Assembly (NCBI GenBank): GCA_028622995.1
Contig: JAJQJQ010000019.1
Span: 1,302,001 to 1,366,000 of the forward strand
DNA from: Panagrolaimus kolymaensis
Taxonomy: Eukaryota; Nematoda; Chromadorea; Rhabditida; Panagrolaimidae
Direction: 5' to 3'
DNA length: 64,000 bases
The notes under the pieces are model-generated. The model was not told the origin of the DNA. It was given only the letters and a program-made list of their open reading frames with translations, and did no database searches. How positions within the stretch are numbered: position 1 is the first letter of the stretch; each line of letters starts with the position of its first letter. Positions 1 through 11,572 of the stretch are shown here, piece by piece. Made by a program: the position numbers and the translations under genes.

Positions 1-15
1 GGATTGAATTGGAGA

Positions 16-117
16 TATGGATTTTTTGTTCCAAATATTTTTCTTATATTTTATAAGAAATAATGCCAAGAGGATTTTGGATTCCCCCCGCTGGATGAAC
101 CTCAACTGTAATCCATA
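16..117. repeat. Long-range inverted octamer within the monomer
   Basis: TATGGATT at 16-23 is the exact reverse complement of AATCCATA at 110-117. In T-type monomers the junction reads TTATGGATT, which gives a second, 9-bp complement to AATCCATAA (110-118) when position 118 is A. G-type junctions (TAGGGATT) lack it. The G/T site that defines the dimer organisation therefore also toggles a second inverted-repeat partner. The match is visible; any function is inference. Confidence 0.6.
40..60. repeat. Perfect 9-bp dyad in every typical monomer
   Basis: Arms TTTCTTATA (40-48) and TATAAGAAA (52-60) are exact reverse complements around a TTT spacer. The dyad recurs in nearly every monomer. Variant 45A (four monomers in 8.86-9.94 kb) and 51A (38068, 61503) disrupt it; 60T (the AAGAATTAATG monomers of 11.9-14.1 kb, and 3.1 kb) shortens it to 8 bp. 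Such dyads can extrude as cruciforms, and dyad symmetry is a reported property of many centromeric satellites. Whether it forms here is not shown by sequence. Confidence 0.9.
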
Positions 118-131
118 ATTTTTTATAAACA

Positions 132-154
132 CTTGCTTCAAGCTTTGATGCAAG
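132..154. repeat. Imperfect 10-bp dyad spanning the HindIII site
   Basis: Arms CTTGCTTCAA (132-141) and TTGATGCAAG (145-154) pair at 9 of 10 positions, with one T/T mismatch (137/149), around a GCT spacer. The arm starts immediately 3' of the segment lost in short monomers, so the 175-bp class keeps the dyad. The common variant 147T (GCTTTTATG, mainly before 13.4 kb) breaks a second pair (139C-147G). AAGCTT at 140-145 is the HindIII site expected once per monomer; single copies at about 41.39 kb and 42.99 kb have lost it. Confidence 0.85.
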
Positions 155-1267
155 AAATTAATGAATCTCGTTTTGAATTAGGGATTGAATTGGAGATATG
201 GATTTTTTGTTCCAAATATTTTTCTTATATTTTATAAGAAATAATGCCAAGAGGATTTTGGATTCCCCCCGCTGGATGAACCTCAACTGTAATCCATAAA
301 TTTTTATAAACACTTGCTTCAAGCTTTGATGCAAGAAATTAATGAATCTCGTTTTGAATTAGGGATTGAATTGGAGATATGGATTTTTTGTTCCAAATAT
401 TTTTCTTATATTTTATAAGAAATAATGCCAAGAGGATTTTGGATTCCTCCCGCTGGATGAACCTCAACTGTAATCCATAAATTTTTATAAACACTTGCTT
501 CAAGCTTTGATGCAAGAAATTAATGAATCTCGTTTTGAATTAGGGATTGAATTGGAGATATGGATTTTTTGTTCCAAATATTTTTCTTATATTTTATAAG
601 AAATAATGCCAAGAGGATTTTGGATTCCCCCCGCTGGATGAACCTCAACTGTAATCCATAAATTTTTATAAACACTTGCTTCAAGCTTTTATGCAAGAAA
701 TTAAAGAATCTCGTTTTGAATTAGGGATTGAATTGGAGATATGGATTTTTTGTTCCAAATATTTTTCTTATATTTTATAAGAAATAATGCCAAGAGGATT
801 TTGGATTCCTCCCGCTGGATGAACCTCAACTGTAATCCATAAATTTTTATAAACACTTGCTTCAAGCTTTGATGCAAGAAATTAATGAATCTCGTTTTGA
901 ATTAGGGATTGAATTGGAGATATGGATTTTTTGTTCCAAATATTTTTCTTATATTTTATAAGAAATAATGCCAAGAGGATTTTGGATTCCCCCCGCTGGA
1001 TGAACCTCAACTGTAATCCATAAATTTTTATAAACACTTGCTTCAAGCTTTTATGCAAGAAATTAAAGAATCTCGTTTTGAATTAGGGATTGAATTGGAG
1101 ATATGGATTTTTTGTTCCAAATATTTTTCTTATATTTTATAAGAAATAATGCCAAGAGGATTTTGGATTCCTCCCGCTGGATGAACCTCAACTGTAATCC
1201 ATAAATTTTTATAAACACTTGCTTCAAGCTTTTATGCAAGAAATTAATGAATCTCGTTTTGAATTAT

Positions 1268-2353
1268 GGATTGAATTGGAGATATGGATTTTTTGTTCCA
1301 AATATTTTTCTTATATTTTATAAGAAATAATGCCAAGAGGATTTTGGATTCCCCCCGCTGGATGAACCTCAACTGTAATCCATAAATTTTTATAAACACT
1401 TGCTTCAAGCTTTGATGCAAGAAATTAATGAATCTCGTTTTGAATTAGGGATTGAATTTGAGATATGGATTTTTTGTTCCAAATGATTTTCTTATATTTT
1501 ATAAGAAATAATGCCAAGAGGATTTTGGATTCCCCCCGCTGGATGAACCTCAACTGTAATCCATAATTTTTTATAAACACTTGCTTCAAGCTTTGATGCA
1601 AGAAATTAATGAATCTCGTTTTGAATTAGGGATTGAATTGGAGATATGGATTTTTTGTTCCAAATATTTTTCTTATATTTTATAAGAAATAATGCCAAGA
1701 GGATTTTGGATTCCCCCCGCTGGATGAACCTCAACTGTAATCCATAAATTTTTATAAACACTTGCTTCAAGCTTTGATGCAAGAAATTAATGAATCTCGT
1801 TTTGAATTAGGGATTGAATTGGAGATATGGATTTTTTGTTCCAAATATTTTTCTTATATTTTATAAGAAATAATGCCAAGAGGATTTTGGATTCCTCCCG
1901 CTGGATGAACCTCAACTGTAATCCATAAATTTTTATAAACACTTGCTTCAAGCTTTGATGCAAGAAATTAATGAATCTCGTTTTGAATTAGGGATTGAAT
2001 TGGAGATATGGATTTTTTGTTCCAAATATTTTTCTTATATTTTATAAGAAATAATGCCAAGAGGATTTTGGATTCCTCCCGCTTGATGAACCTCAACTGT
2101 AATCCATAAATTTTTATAAACACTTGCTTCAAGCTTTGATGCAAGAAATTAATGAATCTCGTTTTGAATTAGGGATTGAATTGGAGATATGGATTTTTTG
2201 TTCCAAATATTTTTCTTATATTTTATAAGAAATAATGCCAAGAGGATTTTGGATTCCTCCCGCTGGATGAACCTCAACTGTAATCCATAAATTTTTATAA
2301 ACACTTGCTTCAAGCTTTGATGCAAGAAATTAATGAATCTCGTTTTGAATTAG
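1268..2353 (+). repeat. Higher-order run, 6 monomers (block 1, copy a)
   Basis: Starting at monomer 8 the order is: T-junction with 86C/119A; G with 86C/119T; G with 86C/119A; G with 86T; G with 86T+93T; G with 86T. The same opening order recurs from monomers 21, 25 and 31 (starts 3621, 4345, 5431). The copy at 4345-5430 matches over all six monomers except 147T in its last unit. This is a recognisable higher-order unit of variable length, 4 to 6 monomers. Confidence 0.7.
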
Positions 2354-3620
2354 GGATTGAATTTGAGATATGGATTTTTTGTTCCAAATATTTTTCTTAT
2401 ATTTTATAAGAAATAATGCCAAGAGGATTTTGGATTCCCCCCGCTGGATGAACCTCAACTGTAATCCATAAATTTTTATAAACACTTGCTTCAAGCTTTG
2501 ATGCAAGAAATTAATGAATCTCGTTTTGAATTAGGGATTGAATTGGAGATATGGATTTTTTGTTCCAAATATTTTTCTTATATTTTATAAGAAATAATGC
2601 CAAGAGGATTTTGGATTCCCCCCGCTGGATGAACCTCAACTGTAATCCATAAATTTTTATAAACACTTGCTTCAAGCTTTGATGCAAGAAATTAATGAAT
2701 CTCGTTTTGAATTAGGGATTGAATTGGAGATATGGATTTTTTGTTCCAAATATTTTTCTTATATTTTATAAGAAATAATGCCAAGAGGATTTTGGATTCC
2801 TCCCGCTTGATGAACCTCAACTGTAATCCATAAATTTTTATAAACACTTGCTTCAAGCTTTGATGCAAGAAATTAATGAATCTCGTTTTGAATTAGGGAT
2901 TGAATTGGAGATATGGATTTTTTGTTCCAAATATTTTTCTTATATTTTATAAGAAATAATGCCAAGAGGATTTTGGATTCCTCCCGCTGGATGAACCTCA
3001 ACTGTAATCCATAAATTTTTATAAACACTTGCTTCAAGCTTTGATGCAAGAAATTAATGAATCTCGTTTTGAATTAGGGATTGAATTGGAGATATGGATT
3101 TTTTGTTCCAAATATTTTTCTTATATTTTATAAGAATTAATGCCAAGAGGATTTTGGATTCCCCCCGCTGGATGAACCTCAACTGTAATCCATAAATTTT
3201 TATAAACACTTGCTTCAAGCTTTTATGCAAGAAATTAATGAATCTCGTTTTGAATTATGGATTGAATTGGAGATATGGATTTTTTGTTCCAAATATTTTT
3301 CTTATATTTTATAAGAAATAATGCCAAGAGGATTTTGGATTCCTCCCGCTGGATGAACCTCAACTGTAATCCATAAATTTTTATAAACACTTGCTTCAAG
3401 CTTTGATGCAAGAAATTAATGAATCTCGTTTTGAATTAGGGATTGAATTGGAGATATGGATTTTTTGTTCCAAATATTTTTCTTATATTTTATAAGAAAT
3501 AATGCCAAGAGGATTTTGGATTCCTCCCGCTGGATGAACCTCAACTGTAATCCATAAATTTTTATAAACACTTGCTTCAAGCTTTTATGCAAGAAATTAA
3601 TGAATCTCGTTTTGAATTAT

Positions 3621-4344
3621 GGATTGAATTGGAGATATGGATTTTTTGTTCCAAATATTTTTCTTATATTTTATAAGAAATAATGCCAAGAGGATTTTGG
3701 ATTCCCCCCGCTGGATGAACCTCAACTGTAATCCATAAATTTTTATAAACACTTGCTTCAAGCTTTGATGCAAGAAATTAATGAATCTCGTTTTGAATTA
3801 GGGATTGAATTGGAGATATGGATTTTTTGTTCCAAATATTTTTCTTATATTTTATAAGAAATAATGCCAAGAGGATTTTGGATTCCCCCCGCTGGATGAA
3901 CCTCAACTGTAATCCATAATTTTTTATAAACACTTGCTTCAAGCTTTGATGCAAGAAATTAATGAATCTCGTTTTGAATTAGGGATTGAATTGGAGATAT
4001 GGATTTTTTGTTCCAAATATTTTTCTTATATTTTATAAGAAATAATGCCAAGAGGATTTTGGATTCCCCCCGCTGGATGAACCTCAACTGTAATCCATAA
4101 ATTTTTATAAACACTTGCTTCAAGCTTTGATGCAAGAAATTAATGAATCTCGTTTTGAATTAGGGATTGAATTGGAGATATGGATTTTTTGTTCCAAATA
4201 TTTTTCTTATATTTTATAAGAAATAATGCCAAGAGGATTTTGGATTCCTCCCGCTGGATGAACCTCAACTGTAATCCATAAATTTTTATAAACACTTGCT
4301 TCAAGCTTTTATGCAAGAAATTAATGAATCTCGTTTTGAATTAT
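3621..4344 (+). repeat. Higher-order run, 4 monomers (block 1, copy b)
   Basis: Monomers 21-24 read T/86C/119A, G/86C/119T, G/86C/119A, G/86T/147T. It is a 724-bp version of the run at 1268 and abuts the longer copy at 4345. The fourth monomer carries 147T, like the last monomer of copy c, so copy b equals copy c with two internal monomers (86T; 86T+93T) removed, or c equals b with them inserted. Confidence 0.65.
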
Positions 4345-5430
4345 GGATTGAATTGGAGATATGGATTTTTTGTTCCAAATATTTTTCTTATATTTTATAA
4401 GAAATAATGCCAAGAGGATTTTGGATTCCCCCCGCTGGATGAACCTCAACTGTAATCCATAAATTTTTATAAACACTTGCTTCAAGCTTTGATGCAAGAA
4501 ATTAATGAATCTCGTTTTGAATTAGGGATTGAATTGGAGATATGGATTTTTTGTTCCAAATATTTTTCTTATATTTTATAAGAAATAATGCCAAGAGGAT
4601 TTTGGATTCCCCCCGCTGGATGAACCTCAACTGTAATCCATAATTTTTTATAAACACTTGCTTCAAGCTTTGATGCAAGAAATTAATGAATCTCGTTTTG
4701 AATTAGGGATTGAATTGGAGATATGGATTTTTTGTTCCAAATATTTTTCTTATATTTTATAAGAAATAATGCCAAGAGGATTTTGGATTCCCCCCGCTGG
4801 ATGAACCTCAACTGTAATCCATAAATTTTTATAAACACTTGCTTCAAGCTTTGATGCAAGAAATTAATGAATCTCGTTTTGAATTAGGGATTGAATTGGA
4901 GATATGGATTTTTTGTTCCAAATATTTTTCTTATATTTTATAAGAAATAATGCCAAGAGGATTTTGGATTCCTCCCGCTGGATGAACCTCAACTGTAATC
5001 CATAAATTTTTATAAACACTTGCTTCAAGCTTTGATGCAAGAAATTAATGAATCTCGTTTTGAATTAGGGATTGAATTGGAGATATGGATTTTTTGTTCC
5101 AAATATTTTTCTTATATTTTATAAGAAATAATGCCAAGAGGATTTTGGATTCCTCCCGCTTGATGAACCTCAACTGTAATCCATAAATTTTTATAAACAC
5201 TTGCTTCAAGCTTTGATGCAAGAAATTAATGAATCTCGTTTTGAATTAGGGATTGAATTGGAGATATGGATTTTTTGTTCCAAATATTTTTCTTATATTT
5301 TATAAGAAATAATGCCAAGAGGATTTTGGATTCCTCCCGCTGGATGAACCTCAACTGTAATCCATAAATTTTTATAAACACTTGCTTCAAGCTTTTATGC
5401 AAGAAATTAATGAATCTCGTTTTGAATTAT
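4345..5430 (+). repeat. Higher-order run, 6 monomers (block 1, copy c)
   Basis: Monomers 25-30 repeat the order seen at 1268: T/86C/119A, G/86C/119T, G/86C/119A, G/86T, G/86T+93T, G/86T+147T. It is followed at 5431 by a further T/86C/119A, G/86C/119T, G/86C/119A, G/86T start, so three run starts (3621, 4345, 5431) lie in tandem. Confidence 0.7.
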
Positions 5431-7783
5431 GGATTGAATTGGAGATATGGATTTTTTGTTCCAAATATTTTTCTTATATTTTATAAGAAATAATGCCAAG
5501 AGGATTTTGGATTCCCCCCGCTGGATGAACCTCAACTGTAATCCATAAATTTTTATAAACACTTGCTTCAAGCTTTGATGCAAGAAATTAATGAATCTCG
5601 TTTTGAATTAGGGATTGAATTGGAGATATGGATTTTTTGTTCCAAATATTTTTCTTATATTTTATAAGAAATAATGCCAAGAGGATTTTGGATTCCCCCC
5701 GCTGGATGAACCTCAACTGTAATCCATAATTTTTTATAAACACTTGCTTCAAGCTTTGATGCAAGAAATTAATGAATCTCGTTTTGAATTAGGGATTGAA
5801 TTGGAGATATGGATTTTTTGTTCCAAATATTTTTCTTATATTTTATAAGAAATAATGCCAAGAGGATTTTGGATTCCCCCCGCTGGATGAACCTCAACTG
5901 TAATCCATAAATTTTTATAAACACTTGCTTCAAGCTTTGATGCAAGAAATTAATGAATCTCGTTTTGAATTAGGGATTGAATTGGAGATATGGATTTTTT
6001 GTTCCAAATATTTTTCTTATATTTTATAAGAAATAATGCCAAGAGGATTTTGGATTCCTCCCGCTGGATGAACCTCAACTGTAATCCATAAATTTTTATA
6101 AACACTTGCTTCAAGCTTTGATGCAAGAAATTAATGAATCTCGTTTTGAATTAGGGATTGAATTGGAGATATGGATTTTTTGTTCCAAATATTTTTCTTA
6201 TATTTTATAAGAAATAATGCCAAGAGGATTTTGGATTCCTCCCGCTGGATGAACCTCAACTGTAATCCATAAATTTTTATAAACACTTGCTTCAAGCTTT
6301 GATGCAAGAAATTAATGAATCTCGTTTTGAATTAGGGATTGAATTGGAGATATGGATTTTTTGTTCCAAATATTTTTCTTATATTTTATAAGAAATAATG
6401 CCAAGAGGATTTTGGATTCCTCCCGCTGGATGAACCTCAACTGTAATCCATAATTTTTTATAAACACTTGCTTCAAGCTTTGATGCAAGAAATTAATGAA
6501 TCTCGTTTTGAATTAGGGATTGAATTGGAGATATGGATTTTTTGTTCCAAATATTTTTCTTATATTTTATAAGAAATAATGCCAAGAGGATTTTGGATTC
6601 CTCCCGCTGGATGAACCTCAACTGTAATCCATAAATTTTTATAAACACTTGCTTCAAGCTTTGATGCAAGAAATTAATGAATCTCGTTTTGAATTAGGGA
6701 TTGAATTGGAGATATGGATTTTTTGTTCCAAATATTTTTCTTATATTTTATAAGAAATAATGCCAAGAGGATTTTGGATTCCTCCCGCTGGATGAACCTC
6801 AACTGTAATCCATAAATTTTTATAAACACTTGCTTCAAGCTTTGATGCAAGAAATTAATGAATCTCGTTTTGAATTAGGGATTGAATTGGAGATATGGAT
6901 TTTTTGTTCCAAATATTTTTCTTATATTTTATAAGAAATAATGCCAAGAGGATTTTGGATTCCTCCCGCTGGATGAACCTCAACTGTAATCCATAATTTT
7001 TTATAAACACTTGCTTCAAGCTTTGATGCAAGAAATTAATGAATCTCGTTTTGAATTAGGGATTGAATTGGAGATATGGATTTTTTGTTCCAAATATTTT
7101 TCTTATATTTTATAAGAAATAATGCCAAGAGGATTTTGGATTCCTCCCGCTTGATGAACCTCAACTGTAATCCATAAATTTTTATAAACACTTGCTTCAA
7201 GCTTTGATGCAAGAAATTAATGAATCTCGTTTTGAATTAGGGATTGAATTGGAGATATGGATTTTTTGTTCCAAATATTTTTCTTATATTTTATAAGAAA
7301 TAATGCCAAGAGGATTTTGGATTCCTCCCGCTGGATGAACCTCAACTGTAATCCATAAATTTTTATAAACACTTGCTTCAAGCTTTGATGCAAGAAATTA
7401 ATGAATCTCGTTTTGAATTAGGGATTGAATTGGAGATATGGATTTTTTGTTCCAAATATTTTTCTTATATTTTATAAGAAATAATGCCAAGAGGATTTTG
7501 GATTCCTCCCGCTGGATGAACCTCAACTGTAATCCATAAATTTTTATAAACACTTGCTTCAAGCTTTGATGCAAGAAATTAATGAATCTCGTTTTGAATT
7601 AGGGATTGAATTGGAGATATGGATTTTTTGTTCCAAATATTTTTCTTATATTTTATAAGAAATAATGCCAAGAGGATTTTGGATTCCTCCCGCTGGATGA
7701 ACCTCAACTGTAATCCATAAATTTTTATAAACACTTGCTTCAAGCTTTTATGCAAGAAATTAATGAATCTCGTTTTGAATTAG

Positions 7784-10700
7784 GGATTGAATTGGAGATA
7801 TGGATTTTTTGTTCCAAATATTTTTCTTATATTTTATAAGAAATAATGCCAAAAGGATTTTGGATTCCCCCCGCTGGATGAACCTCAACTGTAATCCATA
7901 ATTTTTTATAAACACTTGCTTCAAGCTTTGATGCAAGAAATTAATGAATCTCGTTTTGAATTAGGGATTGAATTGGAGATATGGATTTTTTGTTCCAAAT
8001 ATTTTTCTTATATTTTATAAGAAATAATGCCAAGAGGATTTTGGATTCCCCCCGCTGGATGAACCTCAACTGTAATCCATAAATTTTTATAAACACTTGC
8101 TTCAAGCTTTGATGCAAGAAATTAATGAATCTCGTTTTGAATTAGGGATTGAATTGGAGATATGGATTTTTTGTTCCAAATATTTTTCTTATATTTTATA
8201 AGAAATAATGCCAAGAGGATTTTGGATTCCCCCCGCTGGATGAACCTCAACTGTAATCCATAATTTTTTATAAACACTTGCTTCAAGCTTTGATGCAAGA
8301 AATTAATGAATCTCGTTTTGAATTAGGGATTGAATTGGAGATATGGATTTTTTGTTCCAAATATTTTTCTTATATTTTATAAGAAATAATGCCAAAAGGA
8401 TTTTGGATTCCCCCCGCTGGATGAACCTCAACTGTAATCCATAAATTTTTATAAACACTTGCTTCAAGCTTTGATGCAAGAAATTAATGAATCTCGTTTT
8501 GAATTAGGGATTGAATTGGAGATATGGATTTTTTGTTCCAAATATTTTTCTTATATTTTATAAGAAATAATGCCAAGAGGATTTTGGATTCCCCCCGCTG
8601 GATGAACCTCAACTGTAATCCATAATTTTTTATAAACACTTGCTTCAAGCTTTGATGCAAGAAATTAATGAATCTCGTTTTGAATTAGGGATTGAATTGG
8701 AGATATGGATTTTTTGTTCCAAATATTTTTCTTATATTTTATAAGAAATAATGCCAAGAGGATTTTGGATTCCCCCCGCTGGATGAACCTCAACTGTAAT
8801 CCATAAATTTTTACTTGCTTCAAGCTTTGATGCAAGAAATTAATGAATCTCGTTTTGAATTATGGATTGAATTGGAGATATGGATTTTTTGTTCCAAATA
8901 TTTTTCTAATATTTTATAAGAAATAATGCCAAGAGGATTTTGGATTCCCCCCGCTGGATGAACCTCAACTGTAATCCATAATTTTTTATAAACACTTGCT
9001 TCAAGCTTTGATGCAAGAAATTAATGAATCTCGTTTTGAATTAGGGATTGAATTGGAGATATGGATTTTTTGTTCCAAATATTTTTCTTATATTTTATAA
9101 GAAATAATGCCAAAAGGATTTTGGATTCCCCCCGCTGGATGAACCTCAACTGTAATCCATAATTTTTTATAAACACTTGCTTCAAGCTTTGATGCAAGAA
9201 ATTAATGAATCTCGTTTTGAATTAGGGATTGAATTGGAGATATGGATTTTTTGTTCCAAATATTTTTCTTATATTTTATAAGAAATAATGCCAAGAGGAT
9301 TTTGGATTCCCCCCGCTGGATGAACCTCAACTGTAATCCATAAATTTTTATAAACACTTGCTTCAAGCTTTGATGCAAGAAATTAATGAATCTCGTTTTG
9401 AATTAGGGATTGAATTGGAGATATGGATTTTTTGTTCCAAATATTTTTCTAATATTTTATAAGAAATAATGCCAAGAGGATTTTGGATTCCCCCCGCTGG
9501 ATGAACCTCAACTGTAATCCATAATTTTTTATAAACACTTGCTTCAAGCTTTGATGCAAGAAATTAATGAATCTCGTTTTGAATTAGGGATTGAATTGGA
9601 GATATGGATTTTTTGTTCCAAATATTTTTCTAATATTTTATAAGAAATAATGCCAAGAGGATTTTGGATTCCCCCCGCTGGATGAACCTCAACTGTAATC
9701 CATAAATTTTTACTTGCTTCAAGCTTTGATGCAAGAAATTAATGAATCTCGTTTTGAATTATGGATTGAATTGGAGATATGGATTTTTTGTTCCAAATAT
9801 TTTTCTAATATTTTATAAGAAATAATGCCAAGAGGATTTTGGATTCCCCCCGCTGGATGAACCTCAACTGTAATCCATAATTTTTTATAAACACTTGCTT
9901 CAAGCTTTGATGCAAGAAATTAATGAATCTCGTTTTGAATTAGGGATTGAATTGGAGATATGGATTTTTTGTTCCAAATATTTTTCTTATATTTTATAAG
10001 AAATAATGCCAAAAGGATTTTGGATTCCCCCCGCTGGATGAACCTCAACTGTAATCCATAATTTTTTATAAACACTTGCTTCAAGCTTTGATGCAAGAAA
10101 TTAATGAATCTCGTTTTGAATTAGGGATTGAATTGGAGATATGGATTTTTTGTTCCAAATATTTTTCTTATATTTTATAAGAAATAATGCCAAGAGGATT
10201 TTGGATTCCCCCCGCTGGATGAACCTCAACTGTAATCCATAAATTTTTATAAACACTTGCTTCAAGCTTTGATGCAAGAAATTAATGAATCTCGTTTTGA
10301 ATTAGGGATTGAATTGGAGATATGGATTTTTTGTTCCAAATATTTTTCTTATATTTTATAAGAAATAATGCCAAAAGGATTTTGGATTCCCCCCGCTGGA
10401 TGAACCTCAACTGTAATCCATAATTTTTTATAAACACTTGCTTCAAGCTTTGATGCAAGAAATTAATGAATCTCGTTTTGAATTAGGGATTGAATTGGAG
10501 ATATGGATTTTATGTTCCAAATATTTTTCTTATATTTTATAAGAAATAATGCCAAGAGGATTTTGGTTTCCCCCCGCTGGATGAACCTCAACTGTAATCC
10601 ATAAATTTTTATAAACACTTGCTTCAAGCTTTGATGCAAGAAATTAATGAATCTCGTTTTGAATTATGGATTGAATTGGAGATATGGATTTTTTGTTCCA

Positions 10701-11572
10701 AATATTTTTCTTATATTTTATAAGAAATAATGCCAAGAGGATTTTGGATTCCCCCCGCTGGATGAACCTCAACTGTAATCCATAAATTTTTATAAACACT
10801 TGCTTCAAGCTTTGATGCAAGAAATTAATGAATCTCGTTTTGAATTATGGATTGAATTGGAGATATGGATTTTTTGTTCCAAATATTTTTCTTATATTTT
10901 ATAAGAAATAATGCCAAGAGGATTTTGGATTCCCCCCGCTGGATGAACCTCAACTGTAATCCATAAATTTTTATAAACACTTGCTTCAAGCTTTGATGCA
11001 AGAAATTAATGAATCTCGTTTTGAATTATGGATTGAATTGGAGATATGGATTTTTTGTTCCAAATATTTTTCTTATATTTTATAAGAAATAATGCCAAGA
11101 GGATTTTGGATTCCCCCCGCTGGATGAACCTCAACTGTAATCCATAAATTTTTATAAACACTTGCTTCAAGCTTTGATGCAAGAAATTAATGAATCTCGT
11201 TTTGAATTATGGATTGAATTGGAGATATGGATTTTTTGTTCCAAATATTTTTCTTATATTTTATAAGAAATAATGCCAAGAGGATTTTGGATTCCCCCCG
11301 CTGGATGAACCTCAACTGTAATCCATAAATTTTTATAAACACTTGCTTCAAGCTTTGATGCAAGAAATTAATGAATCTCGTTTTGAATTATGGATTGAAT
11401 TGGAGATATGGATTTTTTTTTCCAAATATTTTTCTTATATTTTATAAGAAATAATGCCAAGAGGATTTTGGATTCCCCCCGCTGGATGAACCTCAACTGT
11501 AATCCATAAATTTTTATAATCACTTGCTTCAAGCTTTGATGCAAGAAATTAATGAATCTCGTTTTGAATTAG
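7784..11572 (+). repeat. Block 2: 119T and K monomers, first short copies
   Basis: Monomers 44-64. From 7784 the 86T variant disappears, 119T (CCATAATTTTTT) becomes frequent and K (CCAAAAGG) appears. The two earliest 175-bp monomers are here (8689-8863 and 9588-9762). Variant 45A (TTCTAATATT) is confined to monomers 50, 53, 54 and 55. Monomer 59 (10487-10667) has two private changes (TTTATGTTCC and GGTTTCC). Monomers 60-64 (10668-11572) are five consecutive T-type copies, the last with private GATTTTTTTTTCC and TATAATCAC changes. Confidence 0.85.
8864..9762 (+). repeat. 899-bp pentamer beginning T/45A, K, R
   Basis: Four 181-bp monomers and one 175-bp monomer, starting just after the short copy at 8689. 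The first three (T-junction with 45A and 119T; K with 119T; R with 119A) recur at 9763-10305, and the deletion junctions at about 8811 and 9710 are also 899 bp apart. The repeat decays after three monomers of the second copy: there is no short monomer near 10609. Confidence 0.7.

Larger units (their letters stand above)
1..181 (+). repeat. Reference monomer (copy 1)
   Basis: This copy sets the numbering used for all other entries. Sites that vary across the array are: 2 (G/A), 11 (G/T), 36 (T/A), 45 (T/A), 47 (T/C), 51 (T/A), 60 (A/T), 67 (C/A), 70 (G/A, called R/K), 86 (C/T), 87 (C/A), 93 (G/T), 94 (G/A), 113-114 (C/T), 119 (T/A), 147 (G/T), 163 (T/A), 181 (G/T, named for the monomer that follows) and a 6-bp deletion at 125-132 (L/S). 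This first copy is type R, L with 119T. Most copies in the window have 119A, so the consensus differs from copy 1 there. Other substitutions are mostly seen in one monomer only. Confidence 0.95.
1..7783 (+). repeat. Block 1: 43 full-length monomers rich in 86T and 147T
   Basis: Monomers 1-43 are all 181 bp, so spacing between shared variants is an exact multiple of 181. About half carry CCTCCC (86T) instead of CCCCCC, and several carry 147T. Only five T-type junctions occur (monomers 8, 19, 21, 25 and 31). Rare 93T (GCTTGATG, always with 86T) sits at 2084, 2808, 5161 and 7152, spaced 4, 13 and 11 monomers. Rare 11T (GAATTTGAG) sits at 1459 and 2364, five monomers apart. Monomer 9 also has a private AAATGATTTT change. 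Variants are grouped in repeated runs (see the sub-block entries). Confidence 0.85.

Noticed and set aside
40..60. Rho-independent terminator or bacterial regulatory hairpin
   Set aside because: The dyad is AT-rich, is repeated about 350 times without genes, and the context is a eukaryotic-type satellite.
84..89. G-quadruplex potential from the C6/G6 run
   Set aside because: Only one such run occurs per monomer; the next is about 175-181 bp away, so no intramolecular G4 of normal loop length can form.
132..154. Arabidopsis-type 178-180-bp centromere satellite, suggested by the HindIII site and similar unit length
   Set aside because: Apart from AAGCTT and the length I can see no convincing alignment from memory. 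A database search would decide; no relation is claimed.
161..190. CENP-B box-like string near CTCGTTTTGAATTAGGGA at the G-type junction
   Set aside because: The essential bases of the box (TTCG, A, CGGG in fixed spacing) are not met: the left part is CTCG, and AGGG replaces CGGG with wrong spacing. T-type junctions (ATGG) fit even less.
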